Of a stretch of DNA of 64,000 nucleotides, positions 36,164 through 47,766 are shown piece by piece; position 1 is the stretch's first letter; each line of letters opens with the position of its first letter. Below the pieces are notes generated by a model. The model saw only the letters and a list, made by a program, of their open reading frames with translations. It was not told the DNA's origin and searched no databases. The stretch spans positions 2,791,255 through 2,855,254 of the forward strand of contig ML133456.1 of assembly GCA_003864495.1 (NCBI GenBank), written 5' to 3'. A program made the position numbers and the translations under genes. This stretch comes from Nemopilema nomurai (Eukaryota > Cnidaria > Scyphozoa > Rhizostomeae > Rhizostomatidae).

Positions 36164-39100
36164 ATGGACCTTACAGTGTTTCTGCGATTGGTATTTCTCA
36201 GCTGCATTTCAGCGATACTTGTTTCTGAGCCAGCATTTGGCAATGGTAAGTGTTACTTCACTAGTACCAACATTAATATCAACATATTATCAACAGTGTC
36301 TATTATTAATAACAATGGTGGCTCTATAGGCTCATTATTCATGTGCCTCGATGGGGCGATAGTGTGGATTATGTCCTAGTAGGCCTTCTATTTCTCTGTA
36401 CGAAGCTTTGCTTTACAGAATGTGTGGTATTTGCTTGATCTGAGATTTTTTTATCTCTTGAGCTTGAACGTCTTGATTTGTCGCTTATTTTTAGGTAGTA
36501 CTCCTTTACCTGCATAGAATCCTTAAAAATATACCTTAATTAATCATTTCGGAAATAGTTTTTTGCTAAATCTCTAGGGGAAAAGAAAAACTTTACATAG
36601 AATCTTTACGTTTTTGTGTCTTCAAATTACAGCGCACTTCAGTTTGCAAGGATGCAAGTTTTTCACTTCTGAAGAATTGCCATAACAGTCTTACAGTTTC
36701 AATGCAGCAAAGATAAGGATATCCTTAGACTTCGCAACCCGTCTTTCTTGATCAAGCTTCAAGTGATTTTTTATGCGATCTTCCTTCTGAACCAAAAACC
36801 TTCTTTAGAGGATGTATTGAACGACCCAGTCTATTCGAACGCGCCCTTTACCAGACCCGAGGTGAACAACTTTCTTTTTTAAGCAATAATTTTCGCTTTT
36901 ACTTAGCCAATCGCCCGAGGGACTGCCAAGCACTTCTCACTTCTGGGGAGTCTAGGAGCGGTGAATACACGATATGGATCAACGGTGTCACACCCACCGT
37001 TGTCTTCTGTGACATGTTCACTGAAGGAGGTGGCTGGACCGTGTTTCAGAGGCGACAGGATGCAAGCACCGTGTTCTACAGGGCATGGAACGACTACAAG
37101 GTTGGGTTCGGTAATGCAAGCAGAAACTTCTGGCTTGGAAATGATGCAATCAGTGAACTTACAAAGAAAGGTGTCTCACTGCGTGTCGACTTCACGGCCC
37201 ACGACGGCCGCAAATTCTACGCACGCTATTTAAACTTCAAAGTTGGTTCAGAGAGTGACAAATACAAGCTTCAAGTGTCAGGATTTTCTGGTAACGTTGC
37301 AGACCAATTTTCAACTGAAAATGATATGTTTTTCAGCACAAAGGACAGGGACAACGATAGAGATCCCTCATACCATTGTGCCAGATATTACAAAACTGGG
37401 TGGTGGGCAAGAGGTTGTTTCCATTCAAACCTAAATGGACTTTACCCAATTGATACAACTGGGGGACCGAGCTATATCTACTGGAACAGTTTGGCTGGAA
37501 CCGCTATTACCATCACTGAGATGAAACTCCGGGGTAAGAACTTATCTTCTCGTTTGGCGTTTGCGGCTCTTAAGAACACCATGCTAGATACAGACTTGGT
37601 ATATTCTTGTCTACTACAACACTCAGCTATCAACACTGGTTGATTTAAACTGAAATGACAGTGTCATCTTCTTCAGATAGCAAATAAATGAATTTTACAA
37701 TGCCTGCCAAAAGTCAATGGATATTTTCTTTGATTTTCTTACTTGTCACTTACCGTAAATCCCCAAATTGCCCCCCCCCCTCGAAAAAGCCCCCCCTCGA
37801 AAAAAGCCCTCCCTCGAATAAGCCCCTCCCCCTCGAATAAGCCCCCATCCAAAAATATCAAAAATAAATAAGCCCCCAGGCTAATTCGAGGATTTACGGT
37901 ATCTGATACGCCAATAGCTGCTAAGCCCATTCAACCCTTCAGCATAACCCAATGTATTTCCAATCGATTGCTGTATTTTTCAGGATTATTCAAGTGACCT
38001 TCTTGGGGATTTTTCAGGTTTAACTCTTAGAGGTAGAAAATTTTCTGATAATTCTGAGACTTTCGCCACAGAATTCTTCAAAATTTTCGATTTTGAGCCT
38101 TTCTTGTATATATATATATATTATTATAAAATTACCTTTTTTTACGAATAATCATTGGACCTTGATCAGAGCTTGCTTCATCCATTGAAGGGCGGAAAGA
38201 CTGCCAAGACATTCTCGTTGAAGGAAACAGAATGAGCAAGGTGTACACAATATGGACTAATGGACTGACACCGAAGCAAGCTTTCTGTGATATGGATACG
38301 GAACGCGGAGGTTGGAACGTCATTCAGAGAAGAAGAGATGGCAGCACCGACTTTTACCGAATACTCAACGATTACAAACAAGGGTTTGGTGATTTGAACG
38401 GAAACCACTGGCTTGGGCTTGATACCATCAATGCACTGACTGCACAAGGGTATACCCTAAGAGTCGATCTGAGGGATGCTAATGGCCAGCAATGGTATGC
38501 TAAATACAGACATTTTCAGGTTGGAAGCAGCGCGGAAAACTACAAGCTGACTGCCTCTGGTTATAGTGGGAATGCAGGGGATTCCCTGACAAGTCACAGT
38601 AATTGCAGGTTCAGCACCAAAGACGCAGATCATGACTCTTGGTATGGCAGCTGTGCCCAAGCAAACCAGGGAGCCTGGTGGTACGGGGATTGTTTTGTTT
38701 CGTCGCTCAACTCTCCATACCCAACTGGTTCGGGTGGTCAGTACAATCAAATGACCTGGCTGAGTGATTTGGGTTATGGCACAGTCAAATATTCAGTGAT
38801 GATGGTTCGAAGTAAGGCGCATTTTTTCTTTAATTTTTACGCCATGACCAAACGCGTCCAGGATCCCGTTGCCCTTCATGCGCAAATACGTATCGTCGGA
38901 TAGCTCTAACTCTAAATTTAACCATTGCTCGTGTATAAAGTGGATTTTCTATCCGCTCTGGAGCGCTCTTGATTTAAAGAAACGTAGGAACGATTTGGTG
39001 TGGATTCTGAAATCGACGCGATAGAAAGAAACATAGATAATATTGCATTGTGTGATTGAAATCATTGTCCAATCTTGATCATCCCACTCTATTCCCAATA

Positions 39101-42100
39101 TTTAAAGAAATCACTCTCTATCCTCTAGCCTCCATTCTTTTGGAGTTCATTCCCAATGGCTCCCTGATAGGGATGAGCCCATTAGCCGCTATCCTCACCA
39201 ATGCCGCTCCCTGTATTGCAAACTTTTCTACTCCGTGCTCTTGCCTAGGAGCAATTTTTGACCTATTCTGACCCCTTGTCTTGCTTTCAAATGCTTCCTT
39301 TTCGAGCCTCTGCTGCTTCAAAATTTTATCAAAGCAGCACCGTTAATAGAGAACACCAAACTTCGCGAAAGGGAACGAAATATCTCAAAAAGGGATTGTC
39401 CCTTCAATCGCTGCATGAAGTGTGTCTTGATGCGCAAATGAATAATTCTACCATTCTGACTTATTTGTCCCCTTGTTGGTTGTAACCAAAAATGCCTTTA
39501 TTACAGAAAACTTTACAATAACACCACCACCAACTGCAAAGCCCATTGCAACAAGTGAGTAACTCACAACCATGATTTGGTAATTATTGAAGACTCATCA
39601 TCGAATGTTTATAGATGCCTGATTTGAAAAATTATCTTTTGACGTGCAATAGGAAGCACTCGACTAGATAGAAATGCATACCCCCTGTCCTTTGAGCAAG
39701 AAAGAGCTGGATGCCTATATTCATTTTGGTATAATCTACTAGGGTCTCCTTTGGTGACATGGGTCCGAATGACATAGCCCAGATGACGTAATCCGCATGA
39801 CGCCCAACAACCCTGTCCCGCTGATCGCTTGACCCCTAACTTTCTGCGCCCTGATAATGTCCTGCTAATTGCGGACACATTGATCACCGGCATAAACGGA
39901 GTAATTCCAATTTTAGTCAAAATTTCAGCTTGCAATTTCCATTCTTTTCTACAGTCCCTGCATCCCAAAGTAATAGTACTAGAAGTGCCTGTAGTATTAC
40001 TTTTCACAGTTCCTTCGTTTCAGAGCGCTTTGGCATCTGACTGTTTTCCTAAATCCTTTGTGATACTTTACCGTATAAGATACTCTCTGACCTACTTGAA
40101 AACATCTTTATAAAGACAATGACAACTGAAATGACAATTTGTCACATGCTTTGATTTAACTGCCATGAAATATATACCCTGTACGTGAACATCAACCTTG
40201 CTGTACTCTATGAAAAGTAACTATCATCTCTCACGCCCAATACTATCGTACATTGCAGCCATCACCCCTACTTCCATGCACAAGGAACACCCAAGCGCCT
40301 GCAAAAATTACCGAGTGCTTTCAGACCAAGCAAGGTTGTATACAGAGAGAACAGCCGCACTCACATGTGACGGCAAGCTTCGTGGCTGGTACAGATTTAT
40401 GTACAACGCTGGCAACAAAATGCTCGACACGTGTCCTGCTCCAAATGGAGGCTCACAACTCTCCTGTGGTTCTCCATGGCACGGTTGGCTTGACGGTGCT
40501 CACCCAGCTGAGAACGAAAGAGAGGCCAACAGGAGTGTATGCTTTTCGAGTCACAACAACTGCACTTGTGGCTATCGCACGACAATCAAAGTGAGAAACT
40601 GTGGCCAGTACTTTGTTTACCTCCTGGACGGGGTTCCAACTTGCCCCCAAAGGTACTGCGGAGCCAGAGGTAATTGACTTTCCACTGCAGTTTTTTTCAA
40701 ATTCGGTTTATTTCGACCTTGTGAAGCGGCAAAATGGCATTAGCTTCTACTTATCGGATATGTTACAGCAACATACAACTTAGGTATTTCATTCGAAGCT
40801 GATCTATATAATTAGATCCTTTCAAGTCATAAAAAACAAATGGTGCTTATGTAATAGCTTCTTTGTAATGTTGAATCAGGAGCCTTTTTATCAACAGATA
40901 AAAGGGCAACAGTTTCGTGTGCTGATAACTACATCAGGATTCGACTGGACAAGAGGTACTTCAAAGCCTCGCTTTACAGAAGCATAACCCTTCGCGATAA
41001 TGCTTGCACGGCCTCATCTTTAAACGGAGACATTATACTGGGCAGTTTACCAAGTTCATGCGGAGCAACGATGACTGAGACACCAAATGAGATCATATAC
41101 GAAAATGAGGTCATCTTGAAAGCGAGGATGAGTGGCGCAGAAGTGATTTCTCGTGACCATGACCAGTCGGTCGACATAAGATGTGTATACAAGAGGAGCG
41201 GATTTGTTGGCCTGTCTTTTGACCCAATCATGAGCTACAGTGGCTTTGAAGGTGAGGTCAGTTTGAAGCAACGTAGACAAAAATTGACCATTACATTGGC
41301 ACTGGCTAACGCATGCGCCATTTTTCTTTTCTCCAAAATGACTGTTTTGACGTGGAGAATATCTTCCTTCCTAGCCGGCATTGGGAAATTCAAATTCAAT
41401 TTCGCGATGTACCGAAGTGAGGTGTTCGCAAGCCGTTACTACGCATACCCCGTCAACGTGAACACGAGGGATCGCTTGTACTTCCAGTTGTCCGCAGTGG
41501 TGCAGGACAGCAGACTCGAGCTGCTGATCGACCAGTGCTACTCGACGCCTAACATGAACAGAACCTACCACAACAAGTACGCCATCATTAGCGACGGGTA
41601 GGTACCGACGAACGGGTCTTCAGGAGATTAGTTCCTTTACTAAGATGCGCACTAACTGAAGTGTTTTGTTTTGACCTCCCGTTACTTGTGCATTCAAAAG
41701 GGTGCTTAAAGCTGACAGAATTGAATTGAATTCTGACGTTGCAGGTGTCCAGCGGACAAGACTGTTGCAATTCACCATAGCAACGCACAGGCCAAAAGGT
41801 TCAGCATGGATGCCTTCAGGTATCTTAGCAACACGACGACCGTTTTCGTTCACTGCCTCGTTTTCCTTTGTCACAAGTCATCTACATTGGCCAAGTGCAA
41901 GCAGACCTGTTCTGGTGGTGACAATCGTGTTCGCCGAGAGGCTGGCGAAGAAACGATTTCGGACCCAGCGGCCAGTTCCAAGTATTATCTCCTTGAAATT
42001 GGCCCAGTCGTTAAGCATCCCAAAACAACAAGAATGGAGTAAATGGTAAGCTCTCTAACTCACGTGTAATTCACTATTTGAAAATAGATGAAACCGCGGG

Positions 42101-42434
42101 ATGCCTCTTTATCAAGTCCGTATTTACTCATCTTTAACCGTTTGTATCAGTTTGCATTATAATGTTAGGTGTGATGCAATTTTTAGAGGAAAAAGAGATC
42201 GACGTGAAGTTTGTCGTTTTGGCTGTTGGACTGGCTGCCATGACAGTTGTTGTTGCTGTTCTTATTCTTAAGAAGCGTAAAACGAGAGAGAACCCAAACA
42301 AAAGCGCCTCAGAGGTTGGCATTGACAACGTTGTTGGCAAAATGGCTGCTTCAACGGAAGAGGACAGGATCTGCAGTCAAAAGAAGCATGTAAAGAAAGG
42401 CGTGGAGCTTGGAACTTTGGCAGTTGTTGGTTGA
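36164..42434 (+). CDS. Secreted/membrane protein: signal peptide, two fibrinogen-related domains, uromodulin-type D8C, ZP domain
   Basis: Exons: 36164-36245 (signal peptide LTVFLRLVFLSCISAILVS), 36907-37533 (FReD 1), 38170-38811 (FReD 2), 40259-40669 (D8C), 40880-41251 (ZP-N), 41375-41597 and 41745-42042 (ZP-C). This gives 884 residues to the first stop. Each FReD starts with DCQ.L and keeps FCDM.T..GGW, the D.D calcium-site region (STKDRDNDRD, STKDADHDSW) and the WW...C motif. The D8C exon has GWYRFMYNAGNKM, WHGWLDGAHPAE and VYLLDG...C...YC, as in uromodulin, GP2 and OIT3. ZP-N has four cysteines. A furin-like RVRR sits near residues 847-850. A membrane exon follows (42169-42434). ZP modules polymerise and FReDs bind carbohydrates, so an extracellular matrix or recognition role is inferred. 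Separate FReD genes remain possible, but every module is flanked by phase-1 introns and no second signal peptide is seen. Confidence 0.75.
37533..37643 (+). other. Read-through tail after FReD 1
   Basis: If the donor at 37534 (GTAAGA) is not used, the FReD 1 frame continues for 36 codons to a stop. This could give a short secreted single-FReD isoform. A similar read-through exists after FReD 2, to a stop near 38903. Confidence 0.3.
37768..37875. repeat. C-rich repeat in the FReD intron
   Basis: Repeated GCCCCCC-TCGAAAAA / TCGAATAAGCCCC units, about five copies with variation, between the two FReD exons. It looks like a dispersed low-complexity element, not coding. Confidence 0.6.
42151..42434 (+). 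other. Candidate transmembrane and cytoplasmic exon of the ZP gene
   Basis: After an acceptor (CAG at 42150 or TTAG at 42168) the frame reads EKEIDVKFVVLAVGLAAM, then TVVVAVLILKKRKTREN, a single membrane helix followed by basic residues, and ends at 42434. Position after the furin-like site and ZP domain is where ZP proteins carry their anchor. The preceding exon reaches a stop (TAA, 42040-42042) three bases before a strong donor (ATG|GTAAGC), and the phase does not match. Alternative splicing or a one-base error or mutation could explain this. Confidence 0.55.
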
Positions 42435-44622
42435 AGGTGGAAACAGGAAAGGTTGCCAGTGGCGAAAGAGGATTGGTGTTTGACTTATCAATATACAAAT
42501 TATAATATTAAACTGATCGGGGAGGGGGGGGGGGGGGGTGATGTGACTGGAAAACCTGATTGCTATATCTTTTCATGGGTAATGTATTTTCGTTGTTTCC
42601 TGGTTGTATTTAATTGGTATCCGAACTGATTGAATTTTGATTTTTGAAAATAACTCTTCTAACTACCAAAGCCGTAAATCCAATCAATGATGAAAACCAC
42701 TCTGGTTGATTTTTTGGCCTCTTCCCTTCAACGTAACGGCTCCAATCACTTTAAAAAACATTTTTGACATTGCTTAACATTAAATGACTTTGAAGTAGAA
42801 GACCCTGTGATATAACCCGAGAACTGACAGGTTAGAAATTGCTCCGGGTTTAATCTAGCAACTTGGCAGTTTGTCAGAAGGATTAGTTGTGTCATCCACA
42901 TCATTTACGTCTTTGGTTTAGGACTTGGTTGTAAGTTTTCTGCTCCTTTTTACATCCGGGCATGTAATAAAAGTGGGGTCGGCTGCATTGTCTTGACTCA
43001 CAACCCATTGTCAGACAAGCTGAAAAGGGGTCGCAGCTCCCCAGGTTAAAAGTTGTTCACACCGAGGTCTTTCTTAAAAACTTTTACTTTTCATAACTGG
43101 GCAGACGTTGGAACAAGCTGCGTTCTACTTGCCTAAACCTCTTATTTATCTTTTGCAAGTATAGCATCTGATTTTTACGCAACAGAAAATAAACTCCAAT
43201 GAAGTCTCTTGACATGCTGACGATAGTGAGACAGGGTCGACTAGAGCGGCAGAGAGGGGCATGGGGCATATACTCGGAACCCTGACAGTTATGAAGTAAC
43301 AAGCATTTTGGTCATGAAAGGCGCTGTGTTGCTATGCTTGCCTTGAAAACCCAAAGCCTCAACGAAGTGTCGAGCTTGTTTACTATTGACAATACTATGA
43401 TACAATGAAAGCTCTTAGTGGACTCGTGTCAATGAAAAGATTCGAAATGCACGTGTACAAAAGACCCAGCTCAAGGCAGGTGCGTAAATATTGGGTGGGT
43501 GTGTGGGGTATGACACCCCCCCCCCCAATAATTGAAAACCCGCATTTTGTCGGGCAAACGCCAGACAAGATGTTCGCAAATCCGCAACTATCGGGCAAAA
43601 TAAAGGATAACTTATTTGTTGATTTCCAGCTTTGTCAAAAAGGTGATGCTTTGCTTGACGAAAGGTGATATTTTTTCCAACAAAAAACGCTGTTTTTCCC
43701 AAAAAAAGGTGATTTATTATCCTAATAGCAGGGCATTTTCAACATACTGAGTGGTGGGGAAATTGCTGGGCCCTACGAGTTCCTCCTCCACTGAAGAGAA
43801 AAATGCTACATTTGCCCCAAATGTCGGCCATTTTGTGGCCCTTAGAGATGAAAGTAACCGGTGTTTCAAAAAGCTGGTAACAAATTTGGGGGCTCAATCG
43901 ATGCTGATAGCAATCTTTATATCATTATATTTCTCATTTATCCACCTTTAAAGTCGATTCATTGCTCAATTTACCAAGATCTTAATGTTTCCTTGCATTT
44001 TTCAACCATACTTAGGCTGGGAGCCTTGAAATTAATATATCCCGTCGTTTCTCGTGTTTTGAGCCCTGCCATGTTTTCGTCATTTAATGATGATCTTTCG
44101 CAATCAACTCTTATTCTTCTGATCATGTCACAAAGCAAATCAGCAGCGGACCATCGTTGTGGCAGAAAAGCTTTCGCCATGACTTTCCTTGTGCTGGAGC
44201 ACAAAAGGAGGCTGCTTGGCAAAGTTCAGGAAGAGGTTATCAACATTCACCATTGAAATCTTGGAGAAGCCACAGAAACTTTAGAGTGATTGAAATTTTA
44301 GAAAATGTTGAACGGTGGTTGAAACTTTGGAAATGAATGAAATTTTAAGACTAGCCTCACATGAGAATGCAGAGCAAGGGAACTTTTAGAAGATCACTAA
44401 ACTTTTATACATTGTGCTGAAATTTTTGAAAGAGCTATTTTTGGCGGTATATGCGCGCCATAATCCTGGATGCCACGATTTTACCAGTGTCTGGACAACG
44501 AAACCCAATGGCTTATTTTCGAAGGAACTTTGATAAAATCATCTGCTGTTTATAGTCGCTTATCCTCGTTGCCATTACAATATTTTACGAAAGGAAGTTA
44601 ACACGACTGAACTGCAGCTTGT
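42435..44622. other. Intergenic stretch with homopolymer tracts
   Basis: Contains a G tract (42524-42538) and a C tract (43516-43526), the latter followed by CGGGCAAA words (also seen at 46151-46176), pointing to a dispersed repeat at 43490-43740. No gene recognised. Confidence 0.5.
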
Positions 44623-45666
44623 CTAGTCGTGAATTGATTTTATAATAAACACTGATTGACAAATGAACAGCAAGACATTGACCATGGATTTGTACCTTGG
44701 TTCTAGATTTTTAAGCTGGCCAACCAGGCTTAAACAAAAGTGTTTATCTTCATCAAGATCCTCACTTTCAGATGACTTTGTCTGAGATGGACCATCTTTA
44801 TCCTTGATAGCATGACTGATGGCTTTCATTGTTTGAAAAAACTCTGCATCAACATCAAGAGGGGCAATAGGTTTCTTTTCTTTTGCCCAGGCCCTTTTCT
44901 TTGCTTTATGTGTGGTTCTTGTGTTCAGTACTGTTGGGGCAGTTGGTGTCAAATTTTGAAGTTTCTTTTCTTTCTTTTTTGGAAGCTCAACATCTGGTGT
45001 TGATGCACGTGACAAAATTACAGAGCTTGATCTTTTTGAGCCCGGAGTTGAGGAAGGCTCCTCTACAATGCTGGAAATTTCCTCATCTTCAGGCTTATTT
45101 GTTAAATCTGCTACCATCTCTTTGAAGCTCCCATAATTTATATCATTGCCTTCTTTATAATCATAATTCGAACCTGATTCAACCTCCTCATCATCAGTCC
45201 AATTTTCTGTGACACCGCAATTTGGGCCTGAGCTGTCGACATCTTCCTCTTCTTTTCTCCAGACTGCCTCTTCATTTTTCTGTCTGAAATTGCTTACACT
45301 TTCCCTGTGCTTGATGTGCGTAATTAGCCATCTTAAGTGCTCATAGTCTTCTTTTATTTCAGGCAAGTCGCTCCTTCCTGCGCCGGAGCGAGTGCATTCA
45401 ATTCGTTTAACGTATTTTGAAAAGTTCGTTCTGATGCTTTTGTACCGTGTCTGGGCCTCTTCAACACCGATTCCCAATGTTTCACTTATTTCTATCCAGG
45501 CATTCCTCTTTTGTTGGGGAATTTTGTAGCCTTTGCTGGACTTGTCATATATGACCCTGTAATTTCTGATGCAATTCATCAGTTTCTCATTTCCAACATT
45601 TTCCTCTACGGGTTCGCTGCAAGTCGCCATGTTTGATTTGATGTGTTTGGCGCCAACAAGTAGCAA
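44623..45666 (-). CDS. MADF-BESS domain protein, putative DNA-binding regulator or transposon accessory protein
   Basis: A single-exon frame of up to 347 codons. The second ATG (45630, MATCSEPVEENVG) is the likelier start. Residues about 30-115 form a MADF (Myb/SANT-like) domain: LMNCIRNYRVIYDKSSKGYK, WIEISETLGIGVEEAQTRYK, IRTNFSKYVKRI. A long acidic, Ser-rich linker with a basic patch (PKKKEKK) follows. The C-terminus has a BESS-like motif (DEDKHFCLSLVGQLKNL...YKSMVNVLL), used for protein contacts. MADF proteins are DNA-binding regulators in animals, and PIF/Harbinger transposons carry a similar second gene. Absence of introns and flanking direct repeats (45735-46003) make a transposon origin possible. 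Intact reading frame; function not known. Confidence 0.75.
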   Translation of the reverse strand: MLLVGAKHIKSNMATCSEPVEENVGNEKLMNCIRNYRVIYDKSSKGYKIPQQKRNAWIEISETLGIGVEEAQTRYKSIRTNFSKYVKRIECTRSGAGRSDLPEIKEDYEHLRWLITHIKHRESVSNFRQKNEEAVWRKEEEDVDSSGPNCGVTENWTDDEEVESGSNYDYKEGNDINYGSFKEMVADLTNKPEDEEISSIVEEPSSTPGSKRSSSVILSRASTPDVELPKKKEKKLQNLTPTAPTVLNTRTTHKAKKRAWAKEKKPIAPLDVDAEFFQTMKAISHAIKDKDGPSQTKSSESEDLDEDKHFCLSLVGQLKNLEPRYKSMVNVLLFICQSVFIIKSIHD

Positions 45667-45734
45667 TTTTGATTGGGCGAGACAATATCACATGACATTA
45701 GAAAATCATTAAATGATCGCCGGTACCGCTAGCA

Positions 45735-46003
45735 AGTGTTTCCATTAAACTTTTCACTGCCGGCTATACCGTAAGGCTACCGCAACTGCCGGCAAAAGTT
45801 GAACATTGCTCAACTTTCTAGCGGCAGTTACGGTGCCGCCGACATGGCAGCTGAAAAGTGTTTCCATTAAACTTTTCACTGCCGGCGGTACCGTAAAAAT
45901 GGCAGCTGTGGATGGAAGCTAGGTGCCGGCGGCAGTCTAACGGCAGTTACGGTTATATGGAAACCAGCCTTAACGGCATTTACGGTTATATGGAAACCAG
46001 CCT
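45735..46003. repeat. Direct-repeat cluster beside the MADF gene
   Basis: A 29-bp segment starting AAGTGTTTCCATTAAAC is repeated at 45735 and 45856. A 20-bp segment ending GGTTATATGGAAACCAGCC is repeated at about 45950-45969 and 45983-46002. The interior is rich in GCCGGC and CGGCAGTTACGG words in both orientations. This looks like the terminal region of a DNA transposon; no matching opposite end was found. Confidence 0.55.
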
Positions 46004-47766
46004 TTATGGTTGAAAGGACAATAGAAAAATGAAACAAATATACATAAAAATTTCAGAAAATTACAAATGCAACAAATTTCATAACGGTTTTTAAATATGG
46101 AAGGAACACCGCAAAGGCTTCTCCCAAAACAGATCTCAAAACATTTTAGTCGGGCAGTGGCGAAAATGTCGGGCAAAATCTTATATACAACCCCCCCCCC
46201 CCCCCCAAAGAAAAATGCTAGTTACGCTCCTGGCTCGAGGTAACCCATTTTGTAACATTGTTGTAAAAGTGTGCTGCCAAGAAGAAAGACAAGACAAGGC
46301 AGCTAGAGCTCTGATGCAGCAAATGGTAACAATGGACCTAGTCCAGCAGGAGGGCCCTTGGCCGCATGCCAACGTCTTTTGCTTAACAAAAAGCGATCTT
46401 TTCTCTTGTTCTACCGTCCCCTTCTTCTCTGTGTCGAGACAACGTATCAATTTACCAACGACCTGGAAAGTTTAAAAATAAGAATAAAATGTAAAACGAA
46501 CACAAACAAATGTAGCCCTTGCTGTCGGACCGTGTTAACCTTTCAAGTAGATTGAAAAGAAGTTTTCACAATTCAGTTGTATTCTACTCAGAGACAAAAA
46601 GGTGTAATAATTGCGTAGAAATTAATAGAGATCTCAGAAAGCTAAAAAGGCTGTGACAATTAATTTCTTATTTAATCTACCTTAGCGAGTAGCTTTATAC
46701 ATGTCAATGCATTAATCGCAGTGGTAGAATGTGTCACAGGTTAACCCCTATTGTGACTGGCCGCACCTTGTATGGCATTAAATGGGTGCTAATTCACCAA
46801 GGAAATTGAACCTACAAGGCAAATTACAAAAGCTAGGTCAGCCACCACCACAGGAAACCTTCCTAGAAACCAACGGACTACATTTTGTTCCTCGGTTGCA
46901 TTCACTCTTTGCGGTTCAGCTCAATCTTAAAAAGAAACCTCCGCGCAAGAGCACCGAAACCAAGAATTTTCAGTTATCAGGACAAACGCAGCATTTCATT
47001 TCATTATATTGCAGGAAGCTGAATTGTTTGCTTAGAGATGACTCAAATGGCCAAGGAATCTTGCAGCAAAATATCGGCACGGAAACGACCAAAGGCGCTT
47101 CACCATTGAAAGAGTCACGCATACTCAAGGCATCGTGATCACAATGCAGCTCTCTTGTGTCCCTTGCCCCTGCCCTCCCCCCACACTCGAATGCATTGAA
47201 TTTATCCGCGTTTCGGAAAGACCAATTTTCGTAGGTAGCCAGTGAATATGCCCATTGTTATTGTTTTCAAGGAAATTAATTGAGTTATTTAACGGATCAT
47301 TATGGCCTTAGCCAAATTGTTATTTGATTGAGAACGAAGTTTTATTGTCTAATTTCTATTTTTGTTTACCTGCAAGGTGGTGAGCGGCCTAGTTGACGAG
47401 GCCTGTTTCTTCGCAAAACAAAGTGGTCTGGCAGTAATGCTATGGAATTCCATTTGACATCGACGTCCGTTAGAAATAGCTTCCCGGGGCAGTATCTTGG
47501 TGCGATTTTCTGACGAACGGAAAGTTTATCTGTCAGTTAACAGCATGCTCCACTTGAACAGGCTTCATTTCACGAAACTAAATCTCGGCTGTTGGTTTGT
47601 GGATTGGTTGGCTGAAATTAGTCTGGTGTTTGTTTAACTGATGTCAAAGTTGCACGATGAACTGTTTTTATCGGATACAAGCGGGCGTTGAGGCAAGGGT
47701 CAAAATAAACAGTTTTTGAACTAGAAGAAGTGGACGGACGGAGCCAGCTCTTAAAGTCGCGTCAAG
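46004..47766. other. Intergenic stretch upstream of the TANC gene
   Basis: A C tract (46191-46206) preceded by GTCGGGCA words marks another copy of the dispersed repeat at 43490. The last several hundred bases must hold the TANC promoter and 5' leader. No coding segment recognised. Confidence 0.45.

Noticed and set aside
39609..40007. 132-codon minus-strand frame in the FReD-ZP gene
   Set aside because: It lies in the intron before the D8C exon, opposite strand, with no domain.
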